This document shows, piece by piece, positions 25,388 through 34,030 of a stretch of 64,000 nucleotides of DNA. The translations under genes were made by a program, and so were the position numbers. Numbering within the stretch: position 1 is the stretch's first letter; each line of letters opens with the position of its first letter. This DNA comes from Pirellulaceae bacterium (GTDB taxonomy: Bacteria > Planctomycetota > Planctomycetia > Pirellulales > Pirellulaceae): NCBI GenBank assembly GCA_018402565.1, contig JAGYIQ010000004.1, positions 1 through 64,000 of the forward strand, read 5' to 3'. The notes below the pieces were generated by a model. The model made no database searches. It saw nothing but the letters and a program-made list of their open reading frames with translations, and was not told where the DNA came from.

Positions 25388-25780
25388 ATGGGCGAATACG
25401 CTGAAGAGAAATGGTACCTCGACCACGTCGCAAGCATGGTTGCCAAATACGGTGATTTCCCGCCGCCGTGGATCTACGTAGAAGACTCGCATCCATACAG
25501 CATCGGCTGGCGGATGGGCGGCGGGGAAACTCACGTGATGGCATTCGGCGAATGGTGGAGGCAACAAGACAAATCGTTCGATGATCGAATCGCCTATTTT
25601 CGGAAATGGCCAGCCCCGCCACGCTGGTGTGGTTGGATGGCAGACGCGATTTGGGATCTAGAACCCTGGGAAAGCGAAGACGAATTTGACTACACGGACT
25701 ATTTTTCAAAACTGAAGACACTTGGATTTGACGGCACGGAGGACTACGAGTCGGACCTCGACAACGAGTTTTACCATTGA
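25388..25780 (+). CDS. Small acidic hypothetical protein after the CRISPR array
   Basis: 130 residues from ATG 25388; the longer frame would start inside the last spacer-like sequence and is rejected. It contains SHPYSIGWRMGGGETHVMAF then EWW, and KWPAPPRWCGWMADAIWD, followed by a strongly acidic tail. The GWRMGxGE pattern with downstream PPPRW recurs in bacterial hypothetical proteins of unknown function. There is no signal peptide or transmembrane helix. It lies 98 bp beyond the last repeat on the same strand, so read-through transcription from the array is possible. A link to CRISPR is not supported beyond adjacency. Confidence 0.65.
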   Translation: MGEYAEEKWYLDHVASMVAKYGDFPPPWIYVEDSHPYSIGWRMGGGETHVMAFGEWWRQQDKSFDDRIAYFRKWPAPPRWCGWMADAIWDLEPWESEDEFDYTDYFSKLKTLGFDGTEDYESDLDNEFYH

Positions 25781-26083
25781 CCAAGTCGCCAGTTGACCCT
25801 GCCATCCGGCCAATTTGCGGTGGCTAACGCGTCTTAAAACATCTCCAATCCCGCCACACGGTGATGCGGGGACGTTACCCTCCTAGCTCCCTCAAGTCTC
25901 GACGCTTCGGTATGCTCCGCAGCCGAGATCAAGATTGACTTTGCCACACCGATCCCAAAATTATGTATTGACAAGGCGCTAGTCATATGGTCAACTTGGC
26001 GCTATCCTCGCTACTCGCCAGTTCGGCAAACTGCTCATTATCACTCGCTGACCGCGTGTAACTTATCGTTTTTTGGATATCGC
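25781..26083. other. Intergenic region with a scrambled foldback-element copy
   Basis: Around 25871-25982 the ends GACGTTACCCTCCTAG and ACCGATCCCAAAATTATG then GACAAGGCGCTAG match the flank and right arm of the 144-bp element at 26632-26775, but the interior is different. No gene was recognised. Confidence 0.5.
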
Positions 26084-26485
26084 ATGTCCTCGAGTGAATC
26101 GCCCAATCCGTACCAGCCGCCACAAGCGCGAAGCACGGTGGGAGTCGTTTCACGACGCCCCCGATGGCTGGCCGAGTATTTGACGTGGGCTGCAGTCGTC
26201 GGTGCGATAGCACCTTTCCCGCTGATAGTGTGGAGCGGCGAGACCGAACCCTTCTATGGCCCCTTCTATTGGCCTCACGCTGCCATCAGCTCGCTCGGGG
26301 CGGTGATTGGATTGGGGTGGATTGCCTGGTATGCGTACATTTGTTTTGCCGTTTCGCGGGGCTGGCTTAAGAAGATTGCCCTTCTATTGGTAGTGGTCGC
26401 CATGTTCTTCGGTGGACTATCGTTTTATGTCCTATACGCGTATCTCTCTGACCGTGGTGTTTGGAATTCTGGTGTAGTAAACTAA
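26084..26485 (+). CDS. Small NPYQPP-type membrane protein
   Basis: 133 residues. The N-terminal SESPNPYQPPQA is the NPY.PP leader seen on many planctomycete small membrane proteins. Three hydrophobic segments follow: about residues 32-50 (YLTWAAVVGAIAPFPLIVW), 68-92 (ISSLGAVIGLGWIAWYAYIC) and 98-121 (KIALLLVVVAMFFGGLSFYV). No catalytic motif is present. The role is unknown. It stands alone between two decayed mobile elements. Confidence 0.7.
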   Translation: MSSSESPNPYQPPQARSTVGVVSRRPRWLAEYLTWAAVVGAIAPFPLIVWSGETEPFYGPFYWPHAAISSLGAVIGLGWIAWYAYICFAVSRGWLKKIALLLVVVAMFFGGLSFYVLYAYLSDRGVWNSGVVN

Positions 26486-26631
26486 AACGATCGTGTATGC
26501 GATCGCTGAACTTGCTCGCAGGTCACTCGCAGACTCCAGACACCCAACCCGGGAACGCGAGCCCTCGAGGAGGCGGGTTTAAAAATCCTAGTGTTTTCGC
26601 GGTGATCCTCGTTACCGCAGACGTTACCCTC

Positions 26632-26775
26632 CTAGTGCTTTGTCACAGCCAAAGAATGGGGTGCGGTAAAGGGGGCAGGAGTCAATGTTGCGCAGCACCC
26701 GCCGGGCCGTTCCGGCCATTCACGCCTGAACCCTTCACCGCACCGATCCCAAAATTATGGGTGACGAAGCACTAG
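26632..26775. mobile_element. 144-bp foldback element (copy C)
   Basis: Ends CTAGTGCTTTGTCAC and GTGACGAAGCACTAG are terminal inverted repeats. An inner inverted pair, GGTGCGGTAAAGGGGGCAGG and ACCGCACC-containing right arm, is partly decayed here. It is the same length as the copy at 58438-58581. Confidence 0.75.
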
Positions 26776-27070
26776 AGGAATGGTAACTCCGCACGAAGAA
26801 TTGGCAGAACAACCGGTTGCACATGGAACTGTGGGCCGAGTGGGTATTGGACTCAAGGGTTTGCGTCATGGCTGAATCTTTGGGCAATACGCATTGTTGG
26901 ACTTCGGCGTACGGCCTGCAGTGGCGTGGTTGGTCTGCGATCACGCCAGTGGTGCGGTGAACTATCTTGACCTCGGGTCGACGGCCAGGCAGAATGGCGG
27001 CGAGGGGCAGCCTGGAAGAGACGGGTAGCCCGTTGTGCCTCGGCTGGATTCGGGTACGGTGCGATCTCCC

Positions 27071-27233
27071 GTAACCGTTCACGGGTGGGCCGTAATCCTC
27101 GGGGCTGGTGCATTCCGCAAGTTGGCGGGTTGTCAGGGCAAATCGGTAGCGTTCTCCAGTTGCTTTCACTTGCAAACGATCGGACGGTTAGCCCGACTTG
27201 CTGCCTGACACCCTACGAGGCGTGAACGGTTAC
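27071..27233. mobile_element. Intact IS66-like MITE (copy C) with 8-bp target duplication
   Basis: 163 bp bounded by perfect 12-bp inverted repeats GTAACCGTTCAC and GTGAACGGTTAC. It is immediately flanked by the direct repeat GATCTCCC at 27063-27070 and 27234-27241. GTAA-beginning ends with an 8-bp duplication are the hallmarks of IS66-family transposition. It encodes no protein, so it is non-autonomous. Confidence 0.85.
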
Positions 27234-27270
27234 GATCTCCCTAACAGACACCTTCATTACTTGGTCAGCG

Positions 27271-27825
27271 ATGCCTAATTTCGAAATCCACAACCTAGAA
27301 TCAGCCCCAGCGGGATCGAAACCCTTGCTCAAGAAGTCGCAGGCGGCCTTTGGGATGGTCCCCAATCTGCACGCGGTCATGGCGGAGTCTCCCGCGACCC
27401 TGGAGGCGTATCAACGCTTGCATGAGCTGGCGCAACAGACGGCCTTTAACCGAGAAGAGCTGACGGTTGTGTGGCAATCGATCAACGTCCAGCATGGCTG
27501 TCATTACTGCGTTCCGGCCCACACCATGATTGCGAACCTGATGCAGGTCGCACCCGAAATCACGGAAGCCTTACGCAACCAAACGGATTTGCCTACCAAA
27601 AAACTGAATGTCCTACGAGAGACAACCCTGCAGTTGTTGCGACAACGAGGGATTGTCAACGATACCGAATTGGCCGCGTTCTTTGAGGTCGGATTTTCTC
27701 GACAACACCTGCTGGAGGTCGTCCTGATCTTGTCACAGAAGGTCTTGAGCAACTACATCAATCATTTGGCTCAAACGGCTCTCGATGAACCGTTCCAACC
27801 CTACATTTGGAAGGCGGAATCCTGA
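27271..27825 (+). CDS. Carboxymuconolactone decarboxylase/AhpD-family protein
   Basis: 184 residues, all-alpha CMD (PF02627-type) fold. QHGCHYCVPAHTMIA is the CxxC...H active-site segment of the AhpD-like thiol peroxidases; the preceding Glu in REELTVVWQSIN is also typical. FGMVPNLHAVMAESPATLEAY at the N-terminus is characteristic of this subgroup. It probably reduces peroxides or acts as a thiol-disulfide oxidoreductase. The next gene starts 17 bp later on the same strand, so the small membrane pair downstream may share its transcript. The MITE insertion ends about 30 bp before the start and could affect its promoter. Confidence 0.85.
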   Translation: MPNFEIHNLESAPAGSKPLLKKSQAAFGMVPNLHAVMAESPATLEAYQRLHELAQQTAFNREELTVVWQSINVQHGCHYCVPAHTMIANLMQVAPEITEALRNQTDLPTKKLNVLRETTLQLLRQRGIVNDTELAAFFEVGFSRQHLLEVVLILSQKVLSNYINHLAQTALDEPFQPYIWKAES

Positions 27826-27841
27826 TCACACCAGGTGCTGC

Positions 27842-28258
27842 ATGAATACTACCGCAAAAAATGTGCTGGCCGTTATCGCCGGCGTGGTGCTGGGGTCCGT
27901 AGCGAACATCACCTTGGTGAATATCGGTCCGTCGATTGTACCGCTGCCGGAGGGCGCGGACGTCTCATCGATGGAGAAACTGCAAGAGAGCATGGCGTTA
28001 TTCACTCCCGCCAACTTCCTCTTTCCCTTCTTGGGGCACGCGGTCGGGACGCTGGTGGGGGCCTTCGTCGCCGCGAAACTGGCGGCCAGCCGCGCGAAGT
28101 ACCTGGCATTGGGCATTGGCCTGTTTTTCTTGGCGGGTGGCATCGCCGCCGTCGCGATGCTCGGTGGACCCCTGTGGTTCATGGTCGCCGACTTGGGGTT
28201 AGCGTACCTGCCGATGGCTTATCTGGGGGCAGTTTTGGCTGGAGGGAAACAAGCTTGA
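27842..28258 (+). CDS. Small polytopic membrane protein
   Basis: 138 residues from ATG 27842. There are four hydrophobic segments: VLAVIAGVVLGSVANITLVNI at about 6-26, FLFPFLGHAVGTLVGAFVA at about 58-76, LALGIGLFFLAGGIAAVAML at about 88-107 and FMVADLGLAYLPMAYLGAVL at about 113-132. No functional motif is seen. The stop overlaps the next gene's TTG start (TTGA), so the two are translationally coupled and may form one membrane complex. Function is unknown. Confidence 0.75.
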   Translation: MNTTAKNVLAVIAGVVLGSVANITLVNIGPSIVPLPEGADVSSMEKLQESMALFTPANFLFPFLGHAVGTLVGAFVAAKLAASRAKYLALGIGLFFLAGGIAAVAMLGGPLWFMVADLGLAYLPMAYLGAVLAGGKQA

Positions 28259-28560
28259 TCAAAACGCCGGGTGGGGCGATCTTAGCCCTCGGACTTCTAG
28301 TATTGATCTACGGCGTCGTCGCCTGCTGGCTGGTTCCGGCCTTGCCACCCAATGGTGGACCGAATGGTCGCTTGCCCAGTCTGTATGTGATCGGCGTGGG
28401 CATTGTCATCACCATCGCGGGCTTGGCGGTTCGTGGTGGTAGCCATCGAGGCGGTTCGGATCCGGCCGCGCCGGCCCCTCGAGGGATCCCAGCCGCCTAC
28501 GGGATCTTGATCCTGGTGGCGATCCTGGCTGGACTGTTTTTTGTGGTCTCGCGACTGTGA
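28255..28560 (+). CDS. Small two-helix membrane protein, TTG start coupled to the preceding gene
   Basis: 101 residues. The frame begins TTG ATC AAA at 28255, overlapping the upstream stop by TTGA. Hydrophobic segments are GAILALGLLVLIYGVVACWL at about 7-26, LYVIGVGIVITIAGLAV at about 43-59 and a third, GILILVAILAGLFFVVSRL, at the C-terminus. Between the last two lies a Gly/Ser/Pro-rich loop. No family was recognised. The alternative, a much longer frame from 27835, is a shadow of the previous gene. Confidence 0.6.
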   Translation: MIKTPGGAILALGLLVLIYGVVACWLVPALPPNGGPNGRLPSLYVIGVGIVITIAGLAVRGGSHRGGSDPAAPAPRGIPAAYGILILVAILAGLFFVVSRL

Positions 28561-28704
28561 GGACTGGAGCCACGATTTCGGCATGGCTCTGCCGTGCCCA
28601 AACGTCGTGAGGCCCTTTGCGCCCCGAAGCAAACACGGCGGAAGGCGTGTCGAGACAACGAGCCGAGTGGTTTCATTTGTTGTAGTGCCAAGTGAAAGAG
28701 AATC

Positions 28705-29001
28705 ATGACCGTGGAAAACTATTTCGAGACGCTGCCGCCGAACCTCGGTGTTTTTGTCCACACATCGATCATTCGCGACAACCATCCAACTCGGTTTGTA
28801 GCCCATGACACCGACGGCGAGTGGTCCTTTACTGATGGCGGAGTCATCTTGTCGACCAATATCAGTTTGGTCGCTTTGCACCAGATGCTGACAATCGACC
28901 CTAGCCTCCAAGCATTGGCGACCCTGCCGCCTGGGTACTACGCCGAGAGGAGCGACCGCGACAGTGCTTGGACAATTTCACCGCTGGACGATGATGAATA
29001 A
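28705..29001 (+). CDS. Small acidic hypothetical protein
   Basis: 98 residues, soluble, with no signal peptide. The ending GYYAERSDRDSAWTISPLDD and the middle RFVAHDTDGEWSFTDG resemble small proteins sometimes found as immunity-like or accessory proteins, but no family is assigned. GAGAATC-type sequence precedes the ATG; the ribosome site is weak. It lies 15 bp before the next small membrane protein gene on the same strand. Confidence 0.6.
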   Translation: MTVENYFETLPPNLGVFVHTSIIRDNHPTRFVAHDTDGEWSFTDGGVILSTNISLVALHQMLTIDPSLQALATLPPGYYAERSDRDSAWTISPLDDDE

Positions 29002-29015
29002 CACGACACTCTCGA

Positions 29016-29318
29016 ATGCCTAAATCCATGAGCACAACGTCTCTCGTAACTCGATTCGTGCGTATCTTCCTGCTCGGTGCAGTGTGCGGGATTGCCTGCT
29101 TCGGCTACTTGGCAACTGCGTATGGCCTGTTGATCCCGAGCCCCGTGTTCCCTATCGCTTTTCCGACGGGACTCACCGTGGCGCTGCTCGTACTCCTGCT
29201 ATCGGATTGGGTTGGCGAGTTACTGAGTGTCGTGTTTCGCAAGAATGCAGCACAACGCGAGCGAATAGTCCTGCCGCAAGAACTCACTTCGCCGATCGAA
29301 AAGGACCCGAGTACATGA
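29016..29318 (+). CDS. Small membrane protein upstream of the macrodomain gene
   Basis: 100 residues with two hydrophobic helices: FVRIFLLGAVCGIACFGYLAT and VFPIAFPTGLTVALLVLLLS. A charged cytoplasmic-looking tail follows. Its stop overlaps the ATG of the macrodomain gene (ATGA at 29315-29318), indicating translational coupling. No known family. A later ATG at 29028 is also possible. Confidence 0.6.
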   Translation: MPKSMSTTSLVTRFVRIFLLGAVCGIACFGYLATAYGLLIPSPVFPIAFPTGLTVALLVLLLSDWVGELLSVVFRKNAAQRERIVLPQELTSPIEKDPST

Positions 29319-29815
29319 ACGTCAGCGTCGTGGAGGGGGACCTGTTGGATCAAGACGTCGAGGTGATTGTCAATGCCTGGAATCGCAACATCATTCCGTG
29401 GTGGCTATTGCTTCCGCAAGGCGTCTCCGGCGCGATCAAACGCCGCGGCGGCTCACAACCCTTTCGTGAACTTGGGCGGATGGGGCCCATCCCCTTGGGC
29501 CAGGCGGTAGAAACCTCGGCGGGACGCTTGCCGTTCAAAGCCATTATCCACGTGGCCGGCATCAACCTGTGGTGGCGGTCGTCAGAACGTTCGATTCGTG
29601 ACTCGGTACACAACGCGCTCGCCTTGGCCGATCGCCACGGTTATCGGTCCATCGCGCTGCCCTTGATCGGAGCCGGATCAGGAGGCGGCGATCCAACCCA
29701 GGTGCAAGCGATCATCGAGGAGGAGTTAAAGCGATGCGAGTTTCCAGGCGAGGTCCGCATCGTTCGCTACCGCCCTGCCGTCCGGGAAAAACGTCAATAT
29801 ACGAGTTCCTCGTAA
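29315..29815 (+). CDS. Macrodomain (ADP-ribose-binding) protein
   Basis: 166 residues with the macrodomain layout: VEGDLLDQDVEVIVNAWNRNI at the N-terminus (the Asp/Asn adenosine-binding segment), GVSGAIKRRGG, the GRLPFKAIIHVAGI strand, and the distal loop SIALPLIGAGSGGG (residues about 112-125), which matches the GTG.GG phosphate-binding loop. It would bind or hydrolyse ADP-ribose or its protein adducts. The ATG overlaps the upstream membrane gene stop, so the two are coupled. Confidence 0.85.
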   Translation: MNVSVVEGDLLDQDVEVIVNAWNRNIIPWWLLLPQGVSGAIKRRGGSQPFRELGRMGPIPLGQAVETSAGRLPFKAIIHVAGINLWWRSSERSIRDSVHNALALADRHGYRSIALPLIGAGSGGGDPTQVQAIIEEELKRCEFPGEVRIVRYRPAVREKRQYTSSS

Positions 29816-30268
29816 TAGTCGTCAACTCGAACGCTAACACTTCTTAGTGACGGCAAGCGGGAGCACTGATCCTTGCTGATCGACGCTGATAAAGACGCGA
29901 CCTGCGGTCGTTGTCGGACGTGAAGGAACACTGATCTTCGCTGATCGACACTGATAAAGACGCGACCTGCGGTCGAATGGGGGTGTTCCAACGACAGTCC
30001 GCTCCTGTCAATTGCAGGCCGAGAGCCTTTGTGTTAGTCTCGACTTGGGACGGAACGCCTCGCGGAAACGCTGGGACTGGACCACCGGCCATACTGGGGC
30101 AGCCATGTTGGGGTAGCGCCACCGTCCGTACCGTGGACAGTGTGACCCAGCATCGGTTGTGTGGCAGCAAGTGTTTTTTGAGTACAAAAGCCAATTCGAC
30201 GGTGACTGCCGCGGCCGCACTTGCGACCCATGGCGTTGACCGCTGCAGCGGCAATCACGATTGAGATC
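29816..30268. other. Intergenic region upstream of the exporter operon
   Basis: Apart from the tandem repeats at 29861-29975, the remaining ~290 bp have no supported gene. The promoter of the three-gene exporter operon should lie here, but no boxes are convincing. Confidence 0.4.
29861..29975 (+). repeat. Two tandem 50-bp repeats with 15-bp spacer
   Basis: Units at 29861-29910 and 29926-29975 each run from GA.CACTGATC through CGCTGATAAAGACGCGACCT to GCGGTCG. Each ends in the hairpin CGACCTGCGGTCG. They lie after the macrodomain gene, and the paired hairpins could act as weak transcript ends. Confidence 0.7.
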
Positions 30269-31417
30269 ATGGCACAGAACCTTTTTTTTCGATGGCTGAA
30301 ATACCTGGCGTTGCTGGCTGTGATTGGCGGTTTACTCTATTGGAGACTGTGGACGCCGATTGACGTCGAGTCCCATGGGGTCAAACGCGGCACGCTGTTG
30401 TCCGAGGTGATGGGGACGGGGACACTGGAAGCCCAAACCCAAGTGATGATCAGCTCCAAGATCGCCGGGCGTATCGAGGAGCTCTCGTTCGACGAGGGGC
30501 AGAGCGTAACAGCGGGGCAGGTCTTGGTTCGGTTGGATGATGAAGAACTCCAACAACAAGTCGCCATCGCGGCGGCTAACGTTCAAGTGGCGGAATCGAG
30601 TATCGATCGGCTCAAGTCCGATCAAGCGCGAGCGGTGGCCGTGGTCACTCAGACCACTCGTAGTCACGACAGGAAAGTTTCACTGGCGGCACAAAACGCC
30701 ATCAGCTCCGAGGAACTGGATCAATCGCTCGAGGCCTTGACGGTCGCTCAGTCGGGTTTGGCTGCGGCCGAATTCGCCATTGTCGAGGGTCAGAAATCGC
30801 TGTTGGCCGCCAGGGAATCGTTGGCATACCACCAAGCGAGGCTGGCGGACACTTCGATCACGGCGCCGTTTGATGGGCTGGTAATCAGACGCCGCCGTGA
30901 GGTGGGGGACATCGTGGTCCCAGGCTCGAGTATCCTGACGTTGATCTCGGTCGACACGCTCTGGATCAGCGCCTGGGTCGACGAGACGGAGATTGGCAAG
31001 TTGCGACTGCAGCAACCGAGTCGGATTGTGTTTCGTTCGGCTCCGGAGCGTTCCTTTGTTGGTCGAGTCGTGCGTATTGGCAGAGAAACCGATCGCGAGA
31101 CCCGAGAACTTGTGGTGGATGTCGAGTTGTTGGAGCGGCCGGACTTTTGGGCCATTGGCCAACGGGCCGAGGTGTTTATCGAGCACGACCGGCGCGAAGC
31201 TGCCCTGATCGTTCCGTTGACGTTTTGTGAATTGGACGGCCAGCAGGCCAGGCTGTTTCGCGAGCAAGCGAGTCACGCCCAGCAGCAATCCGTCGCGGTG
31301 ATCTTGCGGGCCAAGGATCACATCGCGGTGGATGGCGGTCTGGCGGAGGGCGACATTCTCATTCGGGCCGTGGACGGTACGCCACTGAAGGACGGCCAGC
31401 GGGTGAAGCAGCGATGA
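30269..31417 (+). CDS. Periplasmic adaptor (HlyD/MacA/DevB-like) of a tripartite exporter
   Basis: 382 residues from ATG 30269. One N-terminal transmembrane helix (YLALLAVIGGLLYW) is followed by the biotinyl-lipoyl half GRIEELSFDEGQSVTAGQVL, a long coiled-coil hairpin at about 85-190, the returning lipoyl half DTSITAPFDGLVIRRRREVG, and beta-barrel and membrane-proximal domains. The coiled coil would contact an outer-membrane channel. The stop overlaps the permease ATG (ATGA), and the ATPase follows with the same overlap. Together they form a DevBCA/MacAB-type ABC exporter. The substrate is unknown (glycolipid, peptide or drug are typical). Confidence 0.9.
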   Translation: MAQNLFFRWLKYLALLAVIGGLLYWRLWTPIDVESHGVKRGTLLSEVMGTGTLEAQTQVMISSKIAGRIEELSFDEGQSVTAGQVLVRLDDEELQQQVAIAAANVQVAESSIDRLKSDQARAVAVVTQTTRSHDRKVSLAAQNAISSEELDQSLEALTVAQSGLAAAEFAIVEGQKSLLAARESLAYHQARLADTSITAPFDGLVIRRRREVGDIVVPGSSILTLISVDTLWISAWVDETEIGKLRLQQPSRIVFRSAPERSFVGRVVRIGRETDRETRELVVDVELLERPDFWAIGQRAEVFIEHDRREAALIVPLTFCELDGQQARLFREQASHAQQQSVAVILRAKDHIAVDGGLAEGDILIRAVDGTPLKDGQRVKQR

Positions 31418-32625
31418 ACTTGGCCATCAAAGATATCGCCTACAACCTTGGCCGATTCGTCCTGACCGCGGTGGGCATCGGCATGTTGCTGATGGTGGTC
31501 ATGGGTATGGGCGGTATTTACCGCGGGGTCGTGGAAGATGCGACGCTCCTGATCGATCGCCTGGATGCGGATCTGTGGGTTGTGCAGCGCGGCACACGCG
31601 GTCCGTTTGCAGAGATCTCGCGGGTGCCCGAGACGCTCACCGACCGAGTCCTGGCGGTACCGGGAGTTCGGCAATCGCGGGAGTTTGTCTATCACACGAT
31701 CCAGAGAGAGCGAGCGGGGCGAGTGCTGCGGATGGCGGTCCTGGGCTTGAGCTGGCCGACTGACAAAGGAGACTGGATCCCGTTAGTGGCGGGACGGATA
31801 CTGGGGCAATCGCGGTTCGAAGTCGTCGTCGACCAGACGCTCAAGTTGGCAGTGGGAGACCGCATCCCGCTGGGTAACGAGGTTTACGAGGTGGTGGGAG
31901 TTGCGCGTGGGATGATCGGTTCCGGTGGCGATGGGTTGGCATTTTTCAGTTCAAGCGATGCCTTGGCGGTTCAGTTGGACGTGCCGGGGGAAGCGATACG
32001 CCTGGAGCGTGAAGCGCGAGAGTCTCGTGCGCGTCTGTTTGATGTGGCAGTTCAACAGCCTAGTTTGTTGGAGAACGCCAGTCGCCAGGCGCGCGAGCTG
32101 CCTGCGGTTGCTCGGCCGACGATCAATGCCGTCTTGATCAACGTCGAGCACCCCACGGATGCGGTTGCCGTCGCCGCTACGATTCGAGGCTGGAGCGATG
32201 TGACGGTTTACACCGCTGACGAGCAGCGAAACCTGCTGCTGCAGGGCTCGGTTGAGAAGGTTCGCAGCCAAATCGGCTTGTTTCGCGTGTTACTGACGAT
32301 CATTGCCACGATCATCATGGCTTTGATCCTTTACACACTGACATTGGACAAGCTGCACTCGATCGCCTTGCTCAAGTTGATTGGCGCCCCGAACTACGTC
32401 TTGTTGGGCTTGATTTTGCAGCAGGCCTTGATCTTGGGTGCGAGTGGGTTTGCGATTGCGTACCTGGTGGGCCAACAGATCTTCCCGAATTTCCCTCGCC
32501 GAGTCATCATCACGCCGGAAGATCTCGTGCAATTGGCGGCCATTGTGTTTTTCATCTCAATCGCCTCCAGCGCGCTCGGGGTCTGGAAAGCGATGACGGT
32601 CGCACCCAACGAGGCGCTGGCATGA
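31414..32625 (+). CDS. FtsX/MacB-type ABC permease (DevC-like)
   Basis: 403 residues: one N-terminal helix (FVLTAVGIGMLLMVVMGMGG), a large periplasmic domain of about 220 residues, and three C-terminal helices (IATIIMALILYTLTL, LILQQALILGASGFAIAYL, LVQLAAIVFFISIASSALG). This is the 1+3 topology of MacB/DevC/LolCE mechanotransmission permeases. The LYTLTLDKLHSIALLKLIGA segment is the cytoplasmic coupling helix, and ends in the FtsX-type PNEALA. It overlaps both neighbours by ATGA, so one translationally coupled operon encodes adaptor, permease and ATPase. Confidence 0.9.
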   Translation: MNLAIKDIAYNLGRFVLTAVGIGMLLMVVMGMGGIYRGVVEDATLLIDRLDADLWVVQRGTRGPFAEISRVPETLTDRVLAVPGVRQSREFVYHTIQRERAGRVLRMAVLGLSWPTDKGDWIPLVAGRILGQSRFEVVVDQTLKLAVGDRIPLGNEVYEVVGVARGMIGSGGDGLAFFSSSDALAVQLDVPGEAIRLEREARESRARLFDVAVQQPSLLENASRQARELPAVARPTINAVLINVEHPTDAVAVAATIRGWSDVTVYTADEQRNLLLQGSVEKVRSQIGLFRVLLTIIATIIMALILYTLTLDKLHSIALLKLIGAPNYVLLGLILQQALILGASGFAIAYLVGQQIFPNFPRRVIITPEDLVQLAAIVFFISIASSALGVWKAMTVAPNEALA

Positions 32626-33371
32626 GCGGAGTTTCGTCTGCCGCGAGCGAAACAGGGTCGGTCGCCATCCAAGCCGAGAGCCTGACAAAAATCTACGGGT
32701 CGGGCAACACCGAGGTGGTCGCCATGCAGGACGCCTCGATGACGGTGAAGTCGGGCGAGGTCGTCGCGTTGCTGGGGCCAAGTGGATCGGGGAAGTCGAC
32801 GTTTCTGACCGCGGTTGGCCTGATCAATCAACCGACCTCCGGCAAAATTTATATCGCGGGTCAACTGATTGTGGATGGGCCGCTCGCCCTGACGGACTTG
32901 CGGTCCTTTCGCCGCCGGCACCTGGGGTTTGTCTTTCAGAAATCCAACTTGATTCCGTTCTTGAAAGCGGTGGAAAATGTGCAAATCGCCTGTGAGTTGA
33001 ATGGCATGTCCAGTCGGCAGGCTCGGCTGCGTGCCCTGGAGCTATTAGACTATTTGGGGACCAAAGATCGGGCGCAGAGCTATCCATCGATGTTGTCTGG
33101 CGGTCAACAACAACGGGTGGCGGTGGCGCGCGCCTTGGCCAATCGCCCGTCTGTGATCTTGGCCGATGAACCGACCGCCGCTTTGGACAGTTTCCGTGGT
33201 CGACAAGTGATGGAGTTGTTTTCCCAGGTGGCACGTGAACATGGCACTTCCGTTATCGTGGTCACCCACGATCACCGGTCGCTGGACGTGTTTGATACGC
33301 TCTACGAGATGGAGGACGGCAAATTGAGCCGCAGGACGCTGACTGTGAACGCTGAGGGCGGCGGTCATTGA
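32622..33371 (+). CDS. ABC exporter ATPase (DevA/MacB/LolD-like)
   Basis: 249 residues. Walker A GPSGSGKST at 52-60, Q-loop in VFQKSNLIPF, signature LSGGQQQRVAVARAL, Walker B VILADEPTAALD and the H-loop VVTHDHR. The LIPFLKAVENV segment is typical of the DevA/LolD branch. It energises the FtsX-type permease encoded immediately upstream. Last gene of the operon. No terminator hairpin was identified in the following 98 bp. Confidence 0.95.
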   Translation: MSGVSSAASETGSVAIQAESLTKIYGSGNTEVVAMQDASMTVKSGEVVALLGPSGSGKSTFLTAVGLINQPTSGKIYIAGQLIVDGPLALTDLRSFRRRHLGFVFQKSNLIPFLKAVENVQIACELNGMSSRQARLRALELLDYLGTKDRAQSYPSMLSGGQQQRVAVARALANRPSVILADEPTAALDSFRGRQVMELFSQVAREHGTSVIVVTHDHRSLDVFDTLYEMEDGKLSRRTLTVNAEGGGH

Positions 33372-33469
33372 GGGCGATCAGACGGAGTGCCTTAGCACCC
33401 GGTTTTCTGAGGTCTCGGAAAGTAGTGTTGGACTCGGAGATCGAGCAGACAACGAGGAATTGATAGACC

Positions 33470-34030
33470 ATGCCACAGCCGTTGTATTTCCCAACTGCAA
33501 GTGACTTTCGCGTTTGGTTGCAAGCCAATGCGGCTTCGGCCACCGAATTGATGGTGGGTTATTACAAGGTGGGGTCGAAGCGTCCCAGTTTGTCGTGGTC
33601 GGAGTCGGTCGACGAAGCGTTGTGTTTTGGTTGGATCGATGGCGTGCGTAAGCGGATCGACGACGAGCGTTATCAGATCCGCTTCACTCCCCGCAAGCCA
33701 AATTCCATCTGGAGCGCGGTCAATATCGCCAAGTTTGAGCAACTGAGCGAAAGTGGGCGCATGACCGAGGCAGGGCGGTTGGCATTTGCGCATCGGCAGG
33801 ACGCCAAATCGGGAGTGTATGCGTACGAGCAGCCGGAGGCGGCTGAACTTAGCCCTGAGGAAAGTCGGGAATTGAAGCGAAACAAAGCGGCTTGGACGTA
33901 TTTCCAGAGCACGCCACCCAGTTACCGCAAGGTCGTTCTGCACTGGGTAACGACGGCAAAAAGGCCGGCGACCCGCGCGTCGCGGTTTGCTCAACTGTTG
34001 GCGGCCTGTGCGGCGGGTGAACGCCTGTAG
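33470..34030 (+). CDS. YdeI/OmdA-family protein
   Basis: 186 residues matching the YdeI/OmpD-associated family: FRVWLQANAAS at the N-terminus, MVGYYKVGSKRPSLSWSESV then EALCFGWIDG, RFTPRKPNSIWSAVN, and the C-terminal helical AKRPATRASRFAQLL. YdeI-like proteins have been linked to envelope stress or bacteriocin protection, but a molecular role is not established. Its TAG stop lies at the first bases of the 37-bp inverted repeat at 34029, so the C-terminus is set by that element. Confidence 0.85.
   Translation: MPQPLYFPTASDFRVWLQANAASATELMVGYYKVGSKRPSLSWSESVDEALCFGWIDGVRKRIDDERYQIRFTPRKPNSIWSAVNIAKFEQLSESGRMTEAGRLAFAHRQDAKSGVYAYEQPEAAELSPEESRELKRNKAAWTYFQSTPPSYRKVVLHWVTTAKRPATRASRFAQLLAACAAGERL

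Larger units (their letters stand above)
26486..27270. other. Mobile-element-rich intergenic region
   Basis: 785 bp containing the 144-bp foldback element at 26632-26775 and the intact MITE at 27071-27233. The 290 bp between them has no convincing gene. Confidence 0.5.

Noticed and set aside
29844-30270. Several overlapping frames upstream of the exporter adaptor
   Set aside because: They overlap tandem repeats or the adaptor's upstream region and lack any recognisable protein feature.
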